This document shows, piece by piece, positions 55,999-64,000 of a stretch of DNA of 64,000 nt; the stretch's first letter is position 1; every line of letters begins with the position of its first letter. The notes under the pieces were generated by a model. It did no database searches. It was not told the DNA's origin and was given only the letters and a program-made list of their open reading frames with translations. Origin of the DNA: Herbiconiux moechotypicola (lineage in GTDB: Bacteria; Actinomycetota; Actinomycetes; Actinomycetales; Microbacteriaceae); the NCBI RefSeq assembly GCF_024979255.1, contig NZ_JANLCN010000003.1, positions 310,001 to 374,000 of the forward strand, in the 5' to 3' direction. The position numbers were made by a program, and so were the translations under genes.

Positions 55999-56742
55999 AT
56001 GGACCAGCGTCTCTCCGCCCTCTCCCGCGACCACATGGTGCGTCAGGTGCGCGCCGAAGCCGCCATCCAGCGAGCGGTGTCGTCGGCGTGGGGCCGAACC
56101 CTTGACCCACTCAGCCTCGACGCTACCTTCCCCGACTTCGTCCGACTCACCCTTCCCCTCATCCGCGCCGGCCGCTCCCGCAGCACCGCGACCGCCCGCA
56201 CCTTCTACGCCCAGTCCAAGCTCATCGCTGGACTGACCACGCCCGCACCGGCTATCGCCGTGCCGATCCTCACAACCGAGGCCGCCACCGCCGCCCTCCG
56301 CATCAACGGTCCAGTGAACGTCAAGAAGCAGATGACCCGGGGCGTCCCGGTCGACGTCGCAATGACCGTCGCGCAGGCCGCAACCCTCCGAGCGGCGAAG
56401 CGACTCACACTCGACGCCTCACGCGCGACGATCATCGGCCTGACCAAGCGCGACACCGACGCCGAAGGCTGGGCTCGCGAGAGCGACGGGAAGCCGTGCT
56501 CCTTCTGCGCCATGCTCGTCGGCCGAGGCCCCGTGTACTCCGAGGCGACAGCTACCTTCCGCTCTCACAACGGATGCTGCTGCTCAGCCCGTCCCGTGTT
56601 CGACCGAGCCGACGGCTGGTCGCCCCAAGCTCGCGCGATCCGCGACCTCTACGACGAGGCCGGCGCGAGCGACTTCCGCACCGCCTACCGCGAGCGCATG
56701 GCCGAGTCGACCTCGGACCTTGCTCAGGCCCTCGCCGCCTGA
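55999..56742 (+). CDS. MuF-like minor capsid protein
   Basis: 247 residues. The end carries GKPCSFCAMLVGRGPVYSEATATFRSHNGCCCSARPVF, the cysteine-rich MuF/VG15-type core found after portal genes. It is probably carried inside the head or helps head assembly. A weak terminator follows. Confidence 0.82.
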   Translation: MDQRLSALSRDHMVRQVRAEAAIQRAVSSAWGRTLDPLSLDATFPDFVRLTLPLIRAGRSRSTATARTFYAQSKLIAGLTTPAPAIAVPILTTEAATAALRINGPVNVKKQMTRGVPVDVAMTVAQAATLRAAKRLTLDASRATIIGLTKRDTDAEGWARESDGKPCSFCAMLVGRGPVYSEATATFRSHNGCCCSARPVFDRADGWSPQARAIRDLYDEAGASDFRTAYRERMAESTSDLAQALAA

Positions 56743-56758
56743 CCCAGATCTCACCCCG

Positions 56759-56785
56759 CGCCCTGAGCACCCGCTCGGGGCGTTT
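56759..56785 (+). terminator. Terminator after the MuF-like gene
   Basis: CGCCCTGAG and CTCGGGGCG form nine pairs (one G-T) with loop CACCCG, then TTT. It would lower transcription between portal and capsid units. Confidence 0.6.
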
Positions 56786-56848
56786 CGCATACCCCCAGTG
56801 GCCCGGCAGGTCCGGTGCCTCGACCCGTCCCAGGAGGACGCAACACAA

Positions 56849-57373
56849 ATGCCAGACGCACCGAAGACCGACGAGCAGACGCAGACCCCGCCGTGGGGCG
56901 ACGACTTCGACGCCGCGAAGGCCTGGAACCTCATCCAGAACCTCCGCGCCGAGAAGACCGCCCTCCAGACCAAGGTCACCGACGTCACGACCGAGCGAGA
57001 CACCCTGAAGTCCGAGCGCCAGGCGCGCGAGAACGAGGGCAAGACCGCCGAGCAGAAGGCCGCCGACGACCTCACCGCCGCCCAGAGCGCGACCGCCGCA
57101 GCGCGGCGCGAGCTCTACATCGAGCGGGCTCTCCGGAAGCACGCCATCCCCGAGGACCTCGTCGAGTTCCTCTCCGGAGACACCGAAGAGGACATTCTCG
57201 CGAAGGCCGAGAAGCTCGCCGCCGTCAAGCCCGCCGAGAAGACCGACGAACAGCAGGTCACACCTCCGGCACCTGGCATGCCCACCCCCGCGCTGAAGCC
57301 CGGCCACGGAGGCGACGCCCCCGTCGAGTTCGACCCGGACGCCATCGCAGACGCCGCGCGCAAGTCCATCTAA
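56849..57373 (+). CDS. Scaffolding protein
   Basis: 174 residues after AGGAGG. A long charged coiled coil (NLRAEKTALQTKVTDVTTERDTLKSERQARENEGKTAEQKAADDL) and acidic end are typical phage scaffolds; it lies directly before the capsid gene. Confidence 0.82.
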   Translation: MPDAPKTDEQTQTPPWGDDFDAAKAWNLIQNLRAEKTALQTKVTDVTTERDTLKSERQARENEGKTAEQKAADDLTAAQSATAAARRELYIERALRKHAIPEDLVEFLSGDTEEDILAKAEKLAAVKPAEKTDEQQVTPPAPGMPTPALKPGHGGDAPVEFDPDAIADAARKSI

Positions 57374-57413
57374 CCCGTCCTCCACGGACCTCCTCATCTG
57401 AAAGGGCATACCC

Positions 57414-58397
57414 ATGCCGAACACCTTCGTCTACACCGCCCCCCAGGTCGCCCAGGTTGCGGCCTCCCTCGTCCAGAAGGACAGCGAGCTCTCGGCCCTC
57501 GTGTCGAAGAACTACGTCTCCGAGTTCCTCGGTGAGGGCACCGGCGGCCGACCCATCGCGATCAAGCAGCCGACCACGCTCATCGCACGCTCCCGCACCG
57601 TCGATGACGTGACCAGCTCGATCGTTCTCGATCAGATCGCCGAGGCCACGACCACCGTCAACCTGTCGAAGACCCACGACTACAGCGCCGTCGGCCTCTC
57701 GGAGGCGGACCTGACGCTGAACCTCACCGACTTCTCCGCGCAGGTGCTGAAGCCCCAGGCCGAGGCCATCGTGGACTCGCTGGAGCACAAGGTCGCGACC
57801 GCGCTCCTGGCGGTGCCGCTGACCACGCTCACCAAGCCCGACGGCGCCGACGCCGGTACCGACCCGGACGTCGTGGTCTTCGACCCGGCGAACCCGATTC
57901 CCTACATCACCCGCATCCGTAAGTGGCTCCGTGACAACGGCGTCCCGCAGTCGGGCATGCAGATGATCGTGGGTACCGAGGTCTACGCCGCGCTGCTCGA
58001 CGCGAAGGCCATCACCGACGCGAGCGAGTCCGCCTCCAGCGAGGCGCTCCGCGAGGGTGGCGTCGGCCGCATCCGTGGCTTCAACATCGTCGAGTCGAAC
58101 CGCGTGCCGGCCGACGAGATCCTGGCGTTCCACCGCGACGCCGTGACCCTCGTCACCCGCGCCCCCGCGGTCCCGGCCGGTGCCTCCTTCGGCGCCTCGG
58201 TCTCGGAGAAGGGCTTCTCGCTCCGCTACCTCCGCGACTACGACGCGACGAAGACCCAGGACCGCTCGATCGTCTCGACCTTCTCGGGCGTCGGCATCCT
58301 CCCGACCTACAAGATCGAGCGCGACTACGACACCCGCACGGTGAGCACGACCGCTCTCCCGAACGGCGGCGTGATCCACCTCGACACCGCAGCCTGA
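57414..58397 (+). CDS. Major capsid protein
   Basis: 327 residues. AAKSL-like start VAASLVQKDSELSALVSKNYVSEF, then GRPIAIKQPTTLIAR, GVGRIRGFNIVESNRVPADEILAFHRDAVTLVTRAP and a closing VGILPTYKIERDYDTRTV, consistent with a P22/HK97-fold coat. A hairpin terminator follows, as usual for this strongly expressed gene. Confidence 0.88.
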   Translation: MPNTFVYTAPQVAQVAASLVQKDSELSALVSKNYVSEFLGEGTGGRPIAIKQPTTLIARSRTVDDVTSSIVLDQIAEATTTVNLSKTHDYSAVGLSEADLTLNLTDFSAQVLKPQAEAIVDSLEHKVATALLAVPLTTLTKPDGADAGTDPDVVVFDPANPIPYITRIRKWLRDNGVPQSGMQMIVGTEVYAALLDAKAITDASESASSEALREGGVGRIRGFNIVESNRVPADEILAFHRDAVTLVTRAPAVPAGASFGASVSEKGFSLRYLRDYDATKTQDRSIVSTFSGVGILPTYKIERDYDTRTVSTTALPNGGVIHLDTAA

Positions 58398-58404
58398 CCC
58401 GATC

Positions 58405-58436
58405 CCGTGGAGCGTCCTTCGCCGGGCGCTCCACGG
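58405..58436 (+). terminator. Hairpin after the capsid gene
   Basis: CCGTGGAGCG (58405-58414) and CGCTCCACGG (58427-58436) pair perfectly with a UUCG-containing loop; no T run. Confidence 0.6.
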
Positions 58437-58455
58437 TGACCTCTAGGGAGGCCGA

Positions 58456-58854
58456 ATGGCGAACCCTCTACCCCCGGCCCTGAGCCTCCTGGAGAAGCGC
58501 CTAGGCGTAGCTCCCGGGTCACTCGCGGGCGAGGAGAAATCTCGAGCGGAAGCCGCCCTCGAAGACGCCGCGACGCTCGTCCTCGCCGAGGTGCGAGACA
58601 CCCTGGCCGCAGCCTGGGCAACCGACGCCCCGACGGTCGCGGTTCTCGTCGCACTGAAGGCCGCGCGGCGCGAGTTCGAGAACCCGCAGGGGATCTCGTC
58701 CGAAACCGTCGAGGGACACGCAGTCGGCATCACAGACGCCTCCGGCGTCTTCCTGACCAGCCGAGAGATCGCCCTCGTCCACCGCGCCGCATCCGGCCGC
58801 CGTGGCGGCTTTGTCGGTACCGTCCGCATCCTGACCGCCTACGAGGACTCATGA
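58456..58854 (+). CDS. Head-tail connector protein (gp6/gp15-like)
   Basis: 132 residues. AEAALEDAATLVLAEVRDTLAAAW, VLVALKAARREFENPQGISSETVEGHAVG is the small helical adaptor that docks on the portal. The ATG of the next small gene overlaps the stop. Confidence 0.78.
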   Translation: MANPLPPALSLLEKRLGVAPGSLAGEEKSRAEAALEDAATLVLAEVRDTLAAAWATDAPTVAVLVALKAARREFENPQGISSETVEGHAVGITDASGVFLTSREIALVHRAASGRRGGFVGTVRILTAYEDS

Positions 58855-58958
58855 TCCCTGACGCCGTGATCGTCGACGGGACGACCGTCTACATCCCGGG
58901 TAAGGACGAAGACTCCGACCCGATCGCATTCCTCGCCGAGGAGGACCTCTTTCAGTGA
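58851..58958 (+). CDS. Small acidic prophage protein, 35 residues
   Basis: MIPDAVIVDGTTVYIPGKDE... ending AEEDLFQ. Coupled by four-base overlaps to both connector genes, which supports translation. Unknown function. Confidence 0.52.
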   Translation: MIPDAVIVDGTTVYIPGKDEDSDPIAFLAEEDLFQ

Positions 58959-59314
58959 TCCTCACCGGCTACCGCAAACGCCCCGCGGTCTACCGGCTCC
59001 GGCCGGGCACCGTGACCGACTCCTACGGTGATCCGGTCGAAAGCTGGACCAGCCCGGTCCGAGCCGCCATCCCCTTCGCTGACTTCTCGACGCGGGACGC
59101 CGACGAGGACGAGACGAGCACGGGCAGCAGCACCAGCGAGACAGCGACCCTCACCATCCGTGGCGTCTTCGACCTCACCGAGGAAGACCGCGTCGAGGTC
59201 GACGGCCTCGTCTGGCGCGTCGACGGGCCACCGTCCCGACCTACCGGATTCATCGTCAAGGCGACCACCGTCGCCTCCCTGACTCGCACGAAGGGCAGGC
59301 CCACCGATGGCTAA
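58955..59314 (+). CDS. Head closure/head-tail adaptor protein
   Basis: 119 residues, GTG start. RPAVYRLRPGTVTDSYGDPVESW and LTEEDRVEVDGLVWRVDGPPS are the beta-barrel pattern of head-closure proteins (gp16/FII type). Confidence 0.75.
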   Translation: MILTGYRKRPAVYRLRPGTVTDSYGDPVESWTSPVRAAIPFADFSTRDADEDETSTGSSTSETATLTIRGVFDLTEEDRVEVDGLVWRVDGPPSRPTGFIVKATTVASLTRTKGRPTDG

Positions 59315-59597
59315 GAAGGTACGCATCGACTCAGCCGGCGCCCGCGAGATTCTGAAATGGGCCAGTCTCGGAAGCCTCACGGTCGACGTCGCCCAGAAGA
59401 TCGCCGACAGCGCCGAGCACACCACCAGCCGCGGCGTCGAGATGCCTATCGAGGTCTACGAGCGCGACGTCACCGACCGGGTCGGCGCGAACGTGGTCAT
59501 CGCCCACCCTGCCGGAATGGCCGTCGAAGCGAAGTACGGCATCCTCGCCCGCGCCGCGACCGACGCCGGGATCGAGATGAAGGCCAGGGCCTACTAG
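59307..59597 (+). CDS. Neck or tail-completion protein (HK97 gp10-like)
   Basis: 96 residues, overlapping the previous gene by eight bases. VTDRVGANVVIAHPAGMAVEAKYGILARAA is the core seen in small head-tail joining proteins. Confidence 0.68.
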   Translation: MAKKVRIDSAGAREILKWASLGSLTVDVAQKIADSAEHTTSRGVEMPIEVYERDVTDRVGANVVIAHPAGMAVEAKYGILARAATDAGIEMKARAY

Positions 59598-60019
59598 TGA
59601 CCGACGTACCGATCGCTTTCCCGGACCCGCAGCTCAGCACCCGTGACCTCCTTCGGATGCTGCTTGCCGGCCGCACAGAACCCGAGGCTGCCGACGTCAC
59701 CGTGTCAACCCGCGTTCTCCCCGGCGACGACACCTCTCGCTCCCTCCCCTACGTCCGCGTCCGCACAAACGGGTCGCTCCGTGACGCTCGCCTGAACGGT
59801 CGAGCTTCCGTGCAGATCTCCGTCTGGCACCGCGACGAAGGCCTCGCCGTCGCCCTCGCGACCCTCATCGAGGCCTTGCTCCTCGCCGCGACCAGCGACA
59901 CGATCCGCGGCTTCTCTCCCGTGTCTGGCCCGCTCCCCACCAGCGACCCGGACAACGGACTCCCCCTCGCATTCACCACCCTCACGGCGCGGCTCCGCCC
60001 CCGCCTTCTGACCCCCTGA
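59597..60019 (+). CDS. Tail terminator protein
   Basis: 140 residues, GTG start within the previous stop. SLPYVRVRTNGSLRDARLNGRASVQISVWHRDEGLAVALATLIEALL matches the gpU/gp17 type that caps the tail tube. Confidence 0.74.
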   Translation: MTDVPIAFPDPQLSTRDLLRMLLAGRTEPEAADVTVSTRVLPGDDTSRSLPYVRVRTNGSLRDARLNGRASVQISVWHRDEGLAVALATLIEALLLAATSDTIRGFSPVSGPLPTSDPDNGLPLAFTTLTARLRPRLLTP

Positions 60020-60035
60020 AACGGAGCGTGACGCC

Positions 60036-60578
60036 ATGACCGGCGACGCAAAGAACACCGCAGTCTGGCAGGGCGCCGACGTCTTCATCTCGTTCGACCT
60101 CGACGCCGAAGGCCCCACCGACCTGACCACCCCCTGGGATTCCGATTGGAGCCCCGTCGGCCTCCTCGACGGCGAGGAGGGCTTCGCCGAGGGCCGCGAG
60201 GACGAGACCTCCGAGAACTACGCCTGGGGCGGCCTCCTCTTCCGCCGGACCAAGTCCAAGCACAAGCGAACCGTGAAGTTCGTCGCGCTGGAGGACAACC
60301 CGACCACGTTCCGCCTGGTCAACCCCGGGTCGACCCGCACCACGACTGCAGGCGTCCGCACCGGCACCGTGAAGGTCCCGACGATCGAGAAGTTCCTCGT
60401 CGGCTTCGAACTCCGCGACGGAGCGAAGACCAAGCGCCGATACGGCGTCGCCGAGGTGTCCGAGATCGGCGAGATCAAGGAGTCCGAGACCGAGCCCACC
60501 GTCTACGAGATCACCGTCGTGATCTTCCCCGACGAGGAGGGCGTCCTCTTCCACACCGTGGAGACCGACCCCGCCTGA
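60036..60578 (+). CDS. Major tail protein
   Basis: 180 residues. ADVFISFDLDAEGPTDL, SEIGEIKESETEPTVYEITVVIFP and a regular beta pattern fit a siphovirus tail-tube subunit; it sits between the tail terminator and the tail chaperones and is followed by a strong hairpin. Confidence 0.85.
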   Translation: MTGDAKNTAVWQGADVFISFDLDAEGPTDLTTPWDSDWSPVGLLDGEEGFAEGREDETSENYAWGGLLFRRTKSKHKRTVKFVALEDNPTTFRLVNPGSTRTTTAGVRTGTVKVPTIEKFLVGFELRDGAKTKRRYGVAEVSEIGEIKESETEPTVYEITVVIFPDEEGVLFHTVETDPA

Positions 60579-60586
60579 CCCAGACC

Positions 60587-60621
60587 GACGGAGTAGCGCT
60601 CGCGCGGGGCGCTACTCCGTC
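60587..60621 (+). terminator. Hairpin after the major tail gene
   Basis: GACGGAGTAGCGC (60587-60599) and GCGCTACTCCGTC (60609-60621) pair perfectly; no T run follows. Confidence 0.65.
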
Positions 60622-60671
60622 CCTCCCACACCCGCGCACCCCTCCCCACCCGCGCTAAGGAGCTAACCAGT

Positions 60672-60941
60672 ATGGCTACACGTAAGACCCCCGCCGCCGC
60701 CGAAGCCCTCGGTGAGCGCATCCCCTTCTCCTACAGCGGCGTCGACTACCTCATCGACCCGACCACCGAATGGAGCTACGAGCTCCTCCTCGCCCTCGAA
60801 AACGGCCGCTTCGCGTCGTTCATCCAAGGCGTCCTCGGCGACGACCAGCACGAGATCTTCCGGGCAACGAAGCCGAAGATCGGCGAGCTGAACGACTTCG
60901 TGATCGCCATCCAGAAGGCGGCCGGCGTCTCGGGAAACTGA
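60672..60941 (+). CDS. Tail assembly chaperone, short form (gpG-like)
   Basis: 89 residues. GVDYLIDPTTEWSYELLLALENGRFASF... ending in VSGN. It lies just before the tape measure and overlaps a second frame that lacks its own start, the standard chaperone arrangement. Confidence 0.85.
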   Translation: MATRKTPAAAEALGERIPFSYSGVDYLIDPTTEWSYELLLALENGRFASFIQGVLGDDQHEIFRATKPKIGELNDFVIAIQKAAGVSGN

Positions 60942-61294
60942 CCGGGCTCGCCCGCCTGCTCCGCGAAGAGTCCGACCTCCTAGAAGCCGATCTCCAGCGC
61001 TTCTACGGGGTCGACCTCGCGGACTACTGGCGCGGCGAGCTGTCCCTCCGCCGCCTCTCGGTCCTCATCCACCGCCTTCCTGCCGATTCCGGGACCGCAG
61101 TCCGGTTCTCGGACCTGAAGGGCTGGACCGTCGAGGCCCTCGTGATGGCGGACGTCTTCCACGCACTCACCGGGCGCCCGCACCCGAACAGACCGCAGCC
61201 GTCGAAGAGCCAGCGCTACAGCGATCTTCGCGCGCGCCTCGAAGCGCAGCGGTCGCGTCTCCGCGCCCAGGAAACGGGGCGCCCGACCCCCTAG
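60672..61294 (+). CDS. Tail assembly chaperone, frameshift fusion (gpGT-like)
   Basis: A -1 slip at GGGAAAC (60932-60938) joins the first 89 residues to 118 more read from 60938 (LTGLARLLREESDLLEADLQRFYGVDLADYW...). The fused product of about 207 residues should bind the tape measure, and the ratio of short to long form sets tail assembly. The second part has no start codon or ribosome site of its own. Confidence 0.82.
60932..60938 (+). other. Programmed -1 frameshift site GGGAAAC
   Basis: G GGA AAC fits the X XXY YYZ rule in the frame of 60672 and is followed at once by the TGA of that frame. The -1 frame stays open to 61294. Confidence 0.85.
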
Positions 61295-61306
61295 GAGCGC
61301 CCGCCC

Positions 61307-63610
61307 TTGACGAACATCGGATACGCCACCCTCGACGTCATCCCGTCGCTGAAGGGCATGGGGTCCAAGCTCACGCAGGGCGTCGCCCCAGCCATGCGCT
61401 CCGCTGGCGTCTCCGGCGGTAACACCCTCGGCCAGACCCTCGTCGGGACGGCCGGCGGCTTCCTCATCGGCAAGATGGCCGAACTCGGCCTCAGCGCCGC
61501 AGGCGGCTTCGTCAAGAGCGTGATCGCCGGAGCGGCCGACCTGGAGCAGTCCGTCGGCGCCATTGACGCCGTCTTCAAGGGCAGCGCCGGGCAGATGCAC
61601 GAGTGGTCCCAGTCGGCCGCGACCGACGTCGGACTCACGAAAAACGAGTTCAACGAGCTCGGAACCCTCATCGGTGCACAGCTCAAAAACGGCGGCACCG
61701 CCATGGACCAGCTCGCACCGAAGACGAACGAGCTGATCGGCCTCGGCGCCGACCTGTCGTCGATGTTCGGCGGCACCACCCGCGACGCTGTCGACGCGCT
61801 GTCCGCCGCCCTGAAGGGCGAACGCGACCCGATCGAGCGCTACGGCGTCTCGCTGAACCAGGCCCGAGTCGACGCGAAGGCAGCCGAACTCGGCTTCCAG
61901 AAGGTCGGCGGAGCCCTCAGCCAGGAGGCCAACCAGGCCGCCACGATCGCCCTGATCATGGAGCAGACGGCGGATGCTCACGGCAACTTCGCCCGCGAGG
62001 CCGACACCCTCGCCCATAAACAGCAGGTCCTCAACGCCATGTGGCAGGACGGGAAGACCAAGCTCGGCGAGGCCTTCCTCCCTGCCGCTTCAGCCGCCGC
62101 CGGGGTCCTTATCTCCGTTCTCGGGCCAGCGATCGAGTCGACGACCTCGTTCGTGAACGAGGCGATCGGCGGCATCACCGCTTTCGGCGCCGCGTGGCGA
62201 GCGAACGACGGCGACGTCACCTCCTCGGGCTTCCCCGGCTTCATGGAGCGGATGGCGAACACCCTCCGTCCGATCTTCGACTCGTTCGGTCCGATGTTCG
62301 CGACGATCGGGACCTCGTTCCAGGCGGCCCTCGCTCCGCTGGCCCCCGTCTTCGCCGCGCTCCTCCCGCAGCTCGTCCAGCTCTGGACGTCGTTCTCGCC
62401 CTTCTCGCTGCTCCTCCAGGCGATCACCCCGATCCTCCCTCAGGTCGCGGCGATGGTCGCCCAACTGGCGTCGACCCTGGGCGGGGCTCTCGGTACCGCG
62501 CTGACCAGCATCCTTCCGGTGCTGACCTCGCTCGCGCAGACCCTCACCGGCACCCTCGGCGCGGCCCTCCAGGCCTTCGTCCCTGTCGTGAACCGACTTA
62601 TCGCGATCTTCTCCGGCTCGCTGTCGACGACGATCGAAGCGCTCATGCCGGTGATCGTCGAGATCGCCACCGTCCTCGGCGGCGTCCTCGGCTCGGTGCT
62701 GTCGTCACTGACCCCGGTCATCTCCATGGTCGCCGAGGCGCTCGGGACGATCCTCGGCGTTGTCTCGCCGCTGATCTCGGGCATCATGCCCCTGGTCTCC
62801 GCGGTGCTGAAGCTGGTCGCTCCGCTCATCCAGCTCACGGGCGCGATCCTCACCCCGCTCATTGGGCTCTTCACCGCGCTCCTCGGCCCGATCATCAAGA
62901 TCCTGGAGCCGATCCTCGCGCTGGTGACGCCGCTGCTCGATCTGGTGATGGTCATCCTGCAACCGCTCATCGACCTCTTCACGGCGCTGATCGGCATCAT
63001 CGGCCCTCTCCTGACCCCGATCATCGAGGCCCTGGAGCCAATCCTGACCGGAGTCGCCGACTCGATCGGCGCCGTCCTCACCCCCGCGATCGGCGTCCTG
63101 ACCGACGTCCTCGGCGGGCTGATCGAGTTCCTGACCGGCGTCTTCACGGGCGACTGGGAGAAGGCCTGGGGCGGGATCGTCCAGATCTTCGAAGGGATCT
63201 GGAACGGCATCGGAGAGATGGCTAAGGGCGCCCTGAACGGCCTCATCGACATAGTGAACGGCCTCATCGGCGGCGTCAACTCCATCACCGGAGCCGTCGG
63301 TATCCCGGAGATCCCGCTCATCCCCGGCCTCGCCAACGGTGGCACCGTCACCCGCAGCGGAACGGTCCTCGTCGGCGAGCGCGGCCCCGAGCTGCTCCGG
63401 CTCCCCAAGGGCGCCGAGGTCGACCCGGATATCTCCTCCGCGACCGCCTTCCGGTCCCCGCCGATCGACCCGTCTACCGCGGCGAACCGATCGGCCGACG
63501 AGAGGGCCGGCGCTGAGATCCACGTCCACCCCGCCCCCGGCATGTCCGAGGAGGCGATCGGAAAGGCCGCCAAGCGCGAGCTCGATTTCGATCTGAAACT
63601 AGGAGGCTAG
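61307..63610 (+). CDS. Tape measure protein
   Basis: 767 residues from TTG. A conserved start (GFQKVGGALSQEANQAATIALIMEQTADAHGNFAREADTLAHKQQVLNAMW region), a long run of hydrophobic helical repeats (PLLDLVMVILQPLIDLFTALIGI), then a Gly-rich end with ANGGTVTRSGTVLVGERGPELLRLP. It sets tail length and forms the DNA channel. At 767 residues it predicts a rather short tail by the usual length rule. Confidence 0.92.
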   Translation: MTNIGYATLDVIPSLKGMGSKLTQGVAPAMRSAGVSGGNTLGQTLVGTAGGFLIGKMAELGLSAAGGFVKSVIAGAADLEQSVGAIDAVFKGSAGQMHEWSQSAATDVGLTKNEFNELGTLIGAQLKNGGTAMDQLAPKTNELIGLGADLSSMFGGTTRDAVDALSAALKGERDPIERYGVSLNQARVDAKAAELGFQKVGGALSQEANQAATIALIMEQTADAHGNFAREADTLAHKQQVLNAMWQDGKTKLGEAFLPAASAAAGVLISVLGPAIESTTSFVNEAIGGITAFGAAWRANDGDVTSSGFPGFMERMANTLRPIFDSFGPMFATIGTSFQAALAPLAPVFAALLPQLVQLWTSFSPFSLLLQAITPILPQVAAMVAQLASTLGGALGTALTSILPVLTSLAQTLTGTLGAALQAFVPVVNRLIAIFSGSLSTTIEALMPVIVEIATVLGGVLGSVLSSLTPVISMVAEALGTILGVVSPLISGIMPLVSAVLKLVAPLIQLTGAILTPLIGLFTALLGPIIKILEPILALVTPLLDLVMVILQPLIDLFTALIGIIGPLLTPIIEALEPILTGVADSIGAVLTPAIGVLTDVLGGLIEFLTGVFTGDWEKAWGGIVQIFEGIWNGIGEMAKGALNGLIDIVNGLIGGVNSITGAVGIPEIPLIPGLANGGTVTRSGTVLVGERGPELLRLPKGAEVDPDISSATAFRSPPIDPSTAANRSADERAGAEIHVHPAPGMSEEAIGKAAKRELDFDLKLGG

Positions 63611-64000
63611 ATGGCCCACCCGGCCGACCTCGTCGCCGAGCTCCCCGCCCTCGGCCTCCGCTTCGTAGGCACCCCGGCCCGGACCCCTGACCCCCAACTG
63701 GTCATCGGTCCGGGCGGCTACGACGGCTGGGAGGGCGGAACCGAACTCGTCCGCGAGACCATCAAGTTCCCGCGCGCGGCCGGCGGCTACGCCCTCCCCG
63801 GCACCGTCGACTCGCGCATGATCCGCTTGGGCGGCGTCGCCGTCGCGGCCTCCCCCGAGGCGCTCCGCCGGCTCGGCGACCGGCTCTCCGCCGCGCTGAT
63901 CGATGGCAGCTACACGAAGCTCGCCGTCACCCACGGTGGAGCCACTCGCTGGGCCCTCGTCGGCCTCGCCGCGACGACACGATTCGTCACCCGCGGCGAG
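63611..64000 (+). CDS. Distal tail or minor tail protein, N-terminal part
   Basis: Starts at ATG after AGGAGG directly behind the tape-measure stop and runs off the right edge (130 codons seen). LVIGPGGYDGWEGGTELVRETIKFPRAAGGYALPG resembles the start of Dit-like distal tail proteins. Confidence 0.75.
   Translation, partial: MAHPADLVAELPALGLRFVGTPARTPDPQLVIGPGGYDGWEGGTELVRETIKFPRAAGGYALPGTVDSRMIRLGGVAVAASPEALRRLGDRLSAALIDGSYTKLAVTHGGATRWALVGLAATTRFVTRGE

Larger units (their letters stand above)
40401..64000. mobile_element. Siphovirus-type prophage, left part (continues past the right edge)
   Basis: Integrase and excisionase, a block of small overlapping genes, moron-like cassettes, a clamp-like gene, tRNA-Trp, terminase, portal, capsid, connector, tail and tape-measure genes in the standard siphovirus order. 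The left end lies between 40401 and 40584; attL core and the right end are not identified. No immunity repressor is recognised in this part. Confidence 0.9.

Noticed and set aside
62440-63573. Long minus-strand frames opposite the tape-measure gene
   Set aside because: They mirror the repetitive codons of the tape-measure gene and lack ribosome sites or family motifs.
1-64000. CRISPR arrays, rRNA genes and insertion sequences
   Set aside because: No regular spaced repeats of CRISPR length, no rRNA-like sequence and no transposase with terminal repeats were seen by eye.

Overview
The window is high-GC DNA (roughly 68-70% by eye) with GTG and TTG starts, many 1-4 base stop/start overlaps and actinobacterial protein families throughout (DUF2993, MMPL, DUF2637, SCO6880, CmtR, mycothiol-type ArsC). 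It comes from an actinomycete, most likely Micrococcales and plausibly Microbacteriaceae; this is inferred from protein families only.

Layout. (1) 1-9.5 kb: accessory or chromosomal genes. These are the end of a sensor kinase followed by DUF2993 and MMPL genes, a divergent HxlR regulator/haloalkane-dehalogenase-like pair with a palindromic operator, two AraC-family regulators, a CPBP membrane protease, a SnoaL-like protein and a TMEM175 channel that seems to start at ATC. (2) About 9.6-40.3 kb: an integrative conjugative element (ICE) seated at the 3' end of a tRNA-Pro(GGG) gene. It carries an ArdC-like antirestriction protein, primase-polymerase, DUF2637, ParB-like protein, VirB1-like hydrolase, two pilin-like proteins, VirB6-like protein, SCO6880, VirB4-like ATPase, VirD4/TraG coupling protein, a large surface protein, DprA, SSB, Xis and Int. 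No relaxase was recognised. A roughly 8.2 kb metal island (22.6-30.8 kb) splits the transfer module and is bordered by imperfect 20-base direct repeats. It encodes an ACR3-like pump, CmtR, a CDF transporter, a flavin disulfide reductase, an aquaporin, an ArsR-phosphatase fusion, ArsC, an ArsO-like flavoprotein, ArsR and an ArsN-like acetyltransferase. (3) From about 40.4 kb to the end: the left part of a siphovirus prophage. In order: integrase, excisionase, a run of small overlapping early genes, two moron-like cassettes with identical palindromic operators, a dead methyltransferase/RtcB fusion, a DnaN-like clamp, tRNA-Trp, HNH endonuclease, terminase, endolysin, portal, MuF, scaffold, capsid, tail genes with a -1 frameshift site, and tape measure.

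The most unusual signals are regulatory. Most ICE genes that are not translationally coupled to the gene before them are preceded by the box GCGCACCT(G), often able to fold with the downstream Shine-Dalgarno sequence; the same sequence lies inside the tRNA-Pro that serves as integration site. The prophage has its own unrelated five-copy leader repeat (TGAGCAGCC plus CTGGCCCCCTCCT), a 25-bp perfect inverted repeat, and duplicated terminator-promoter-operator blocks.

All coordinates, motifs and pairings were read by eye. Family names come from recognised sequence patterns, not from database searches.
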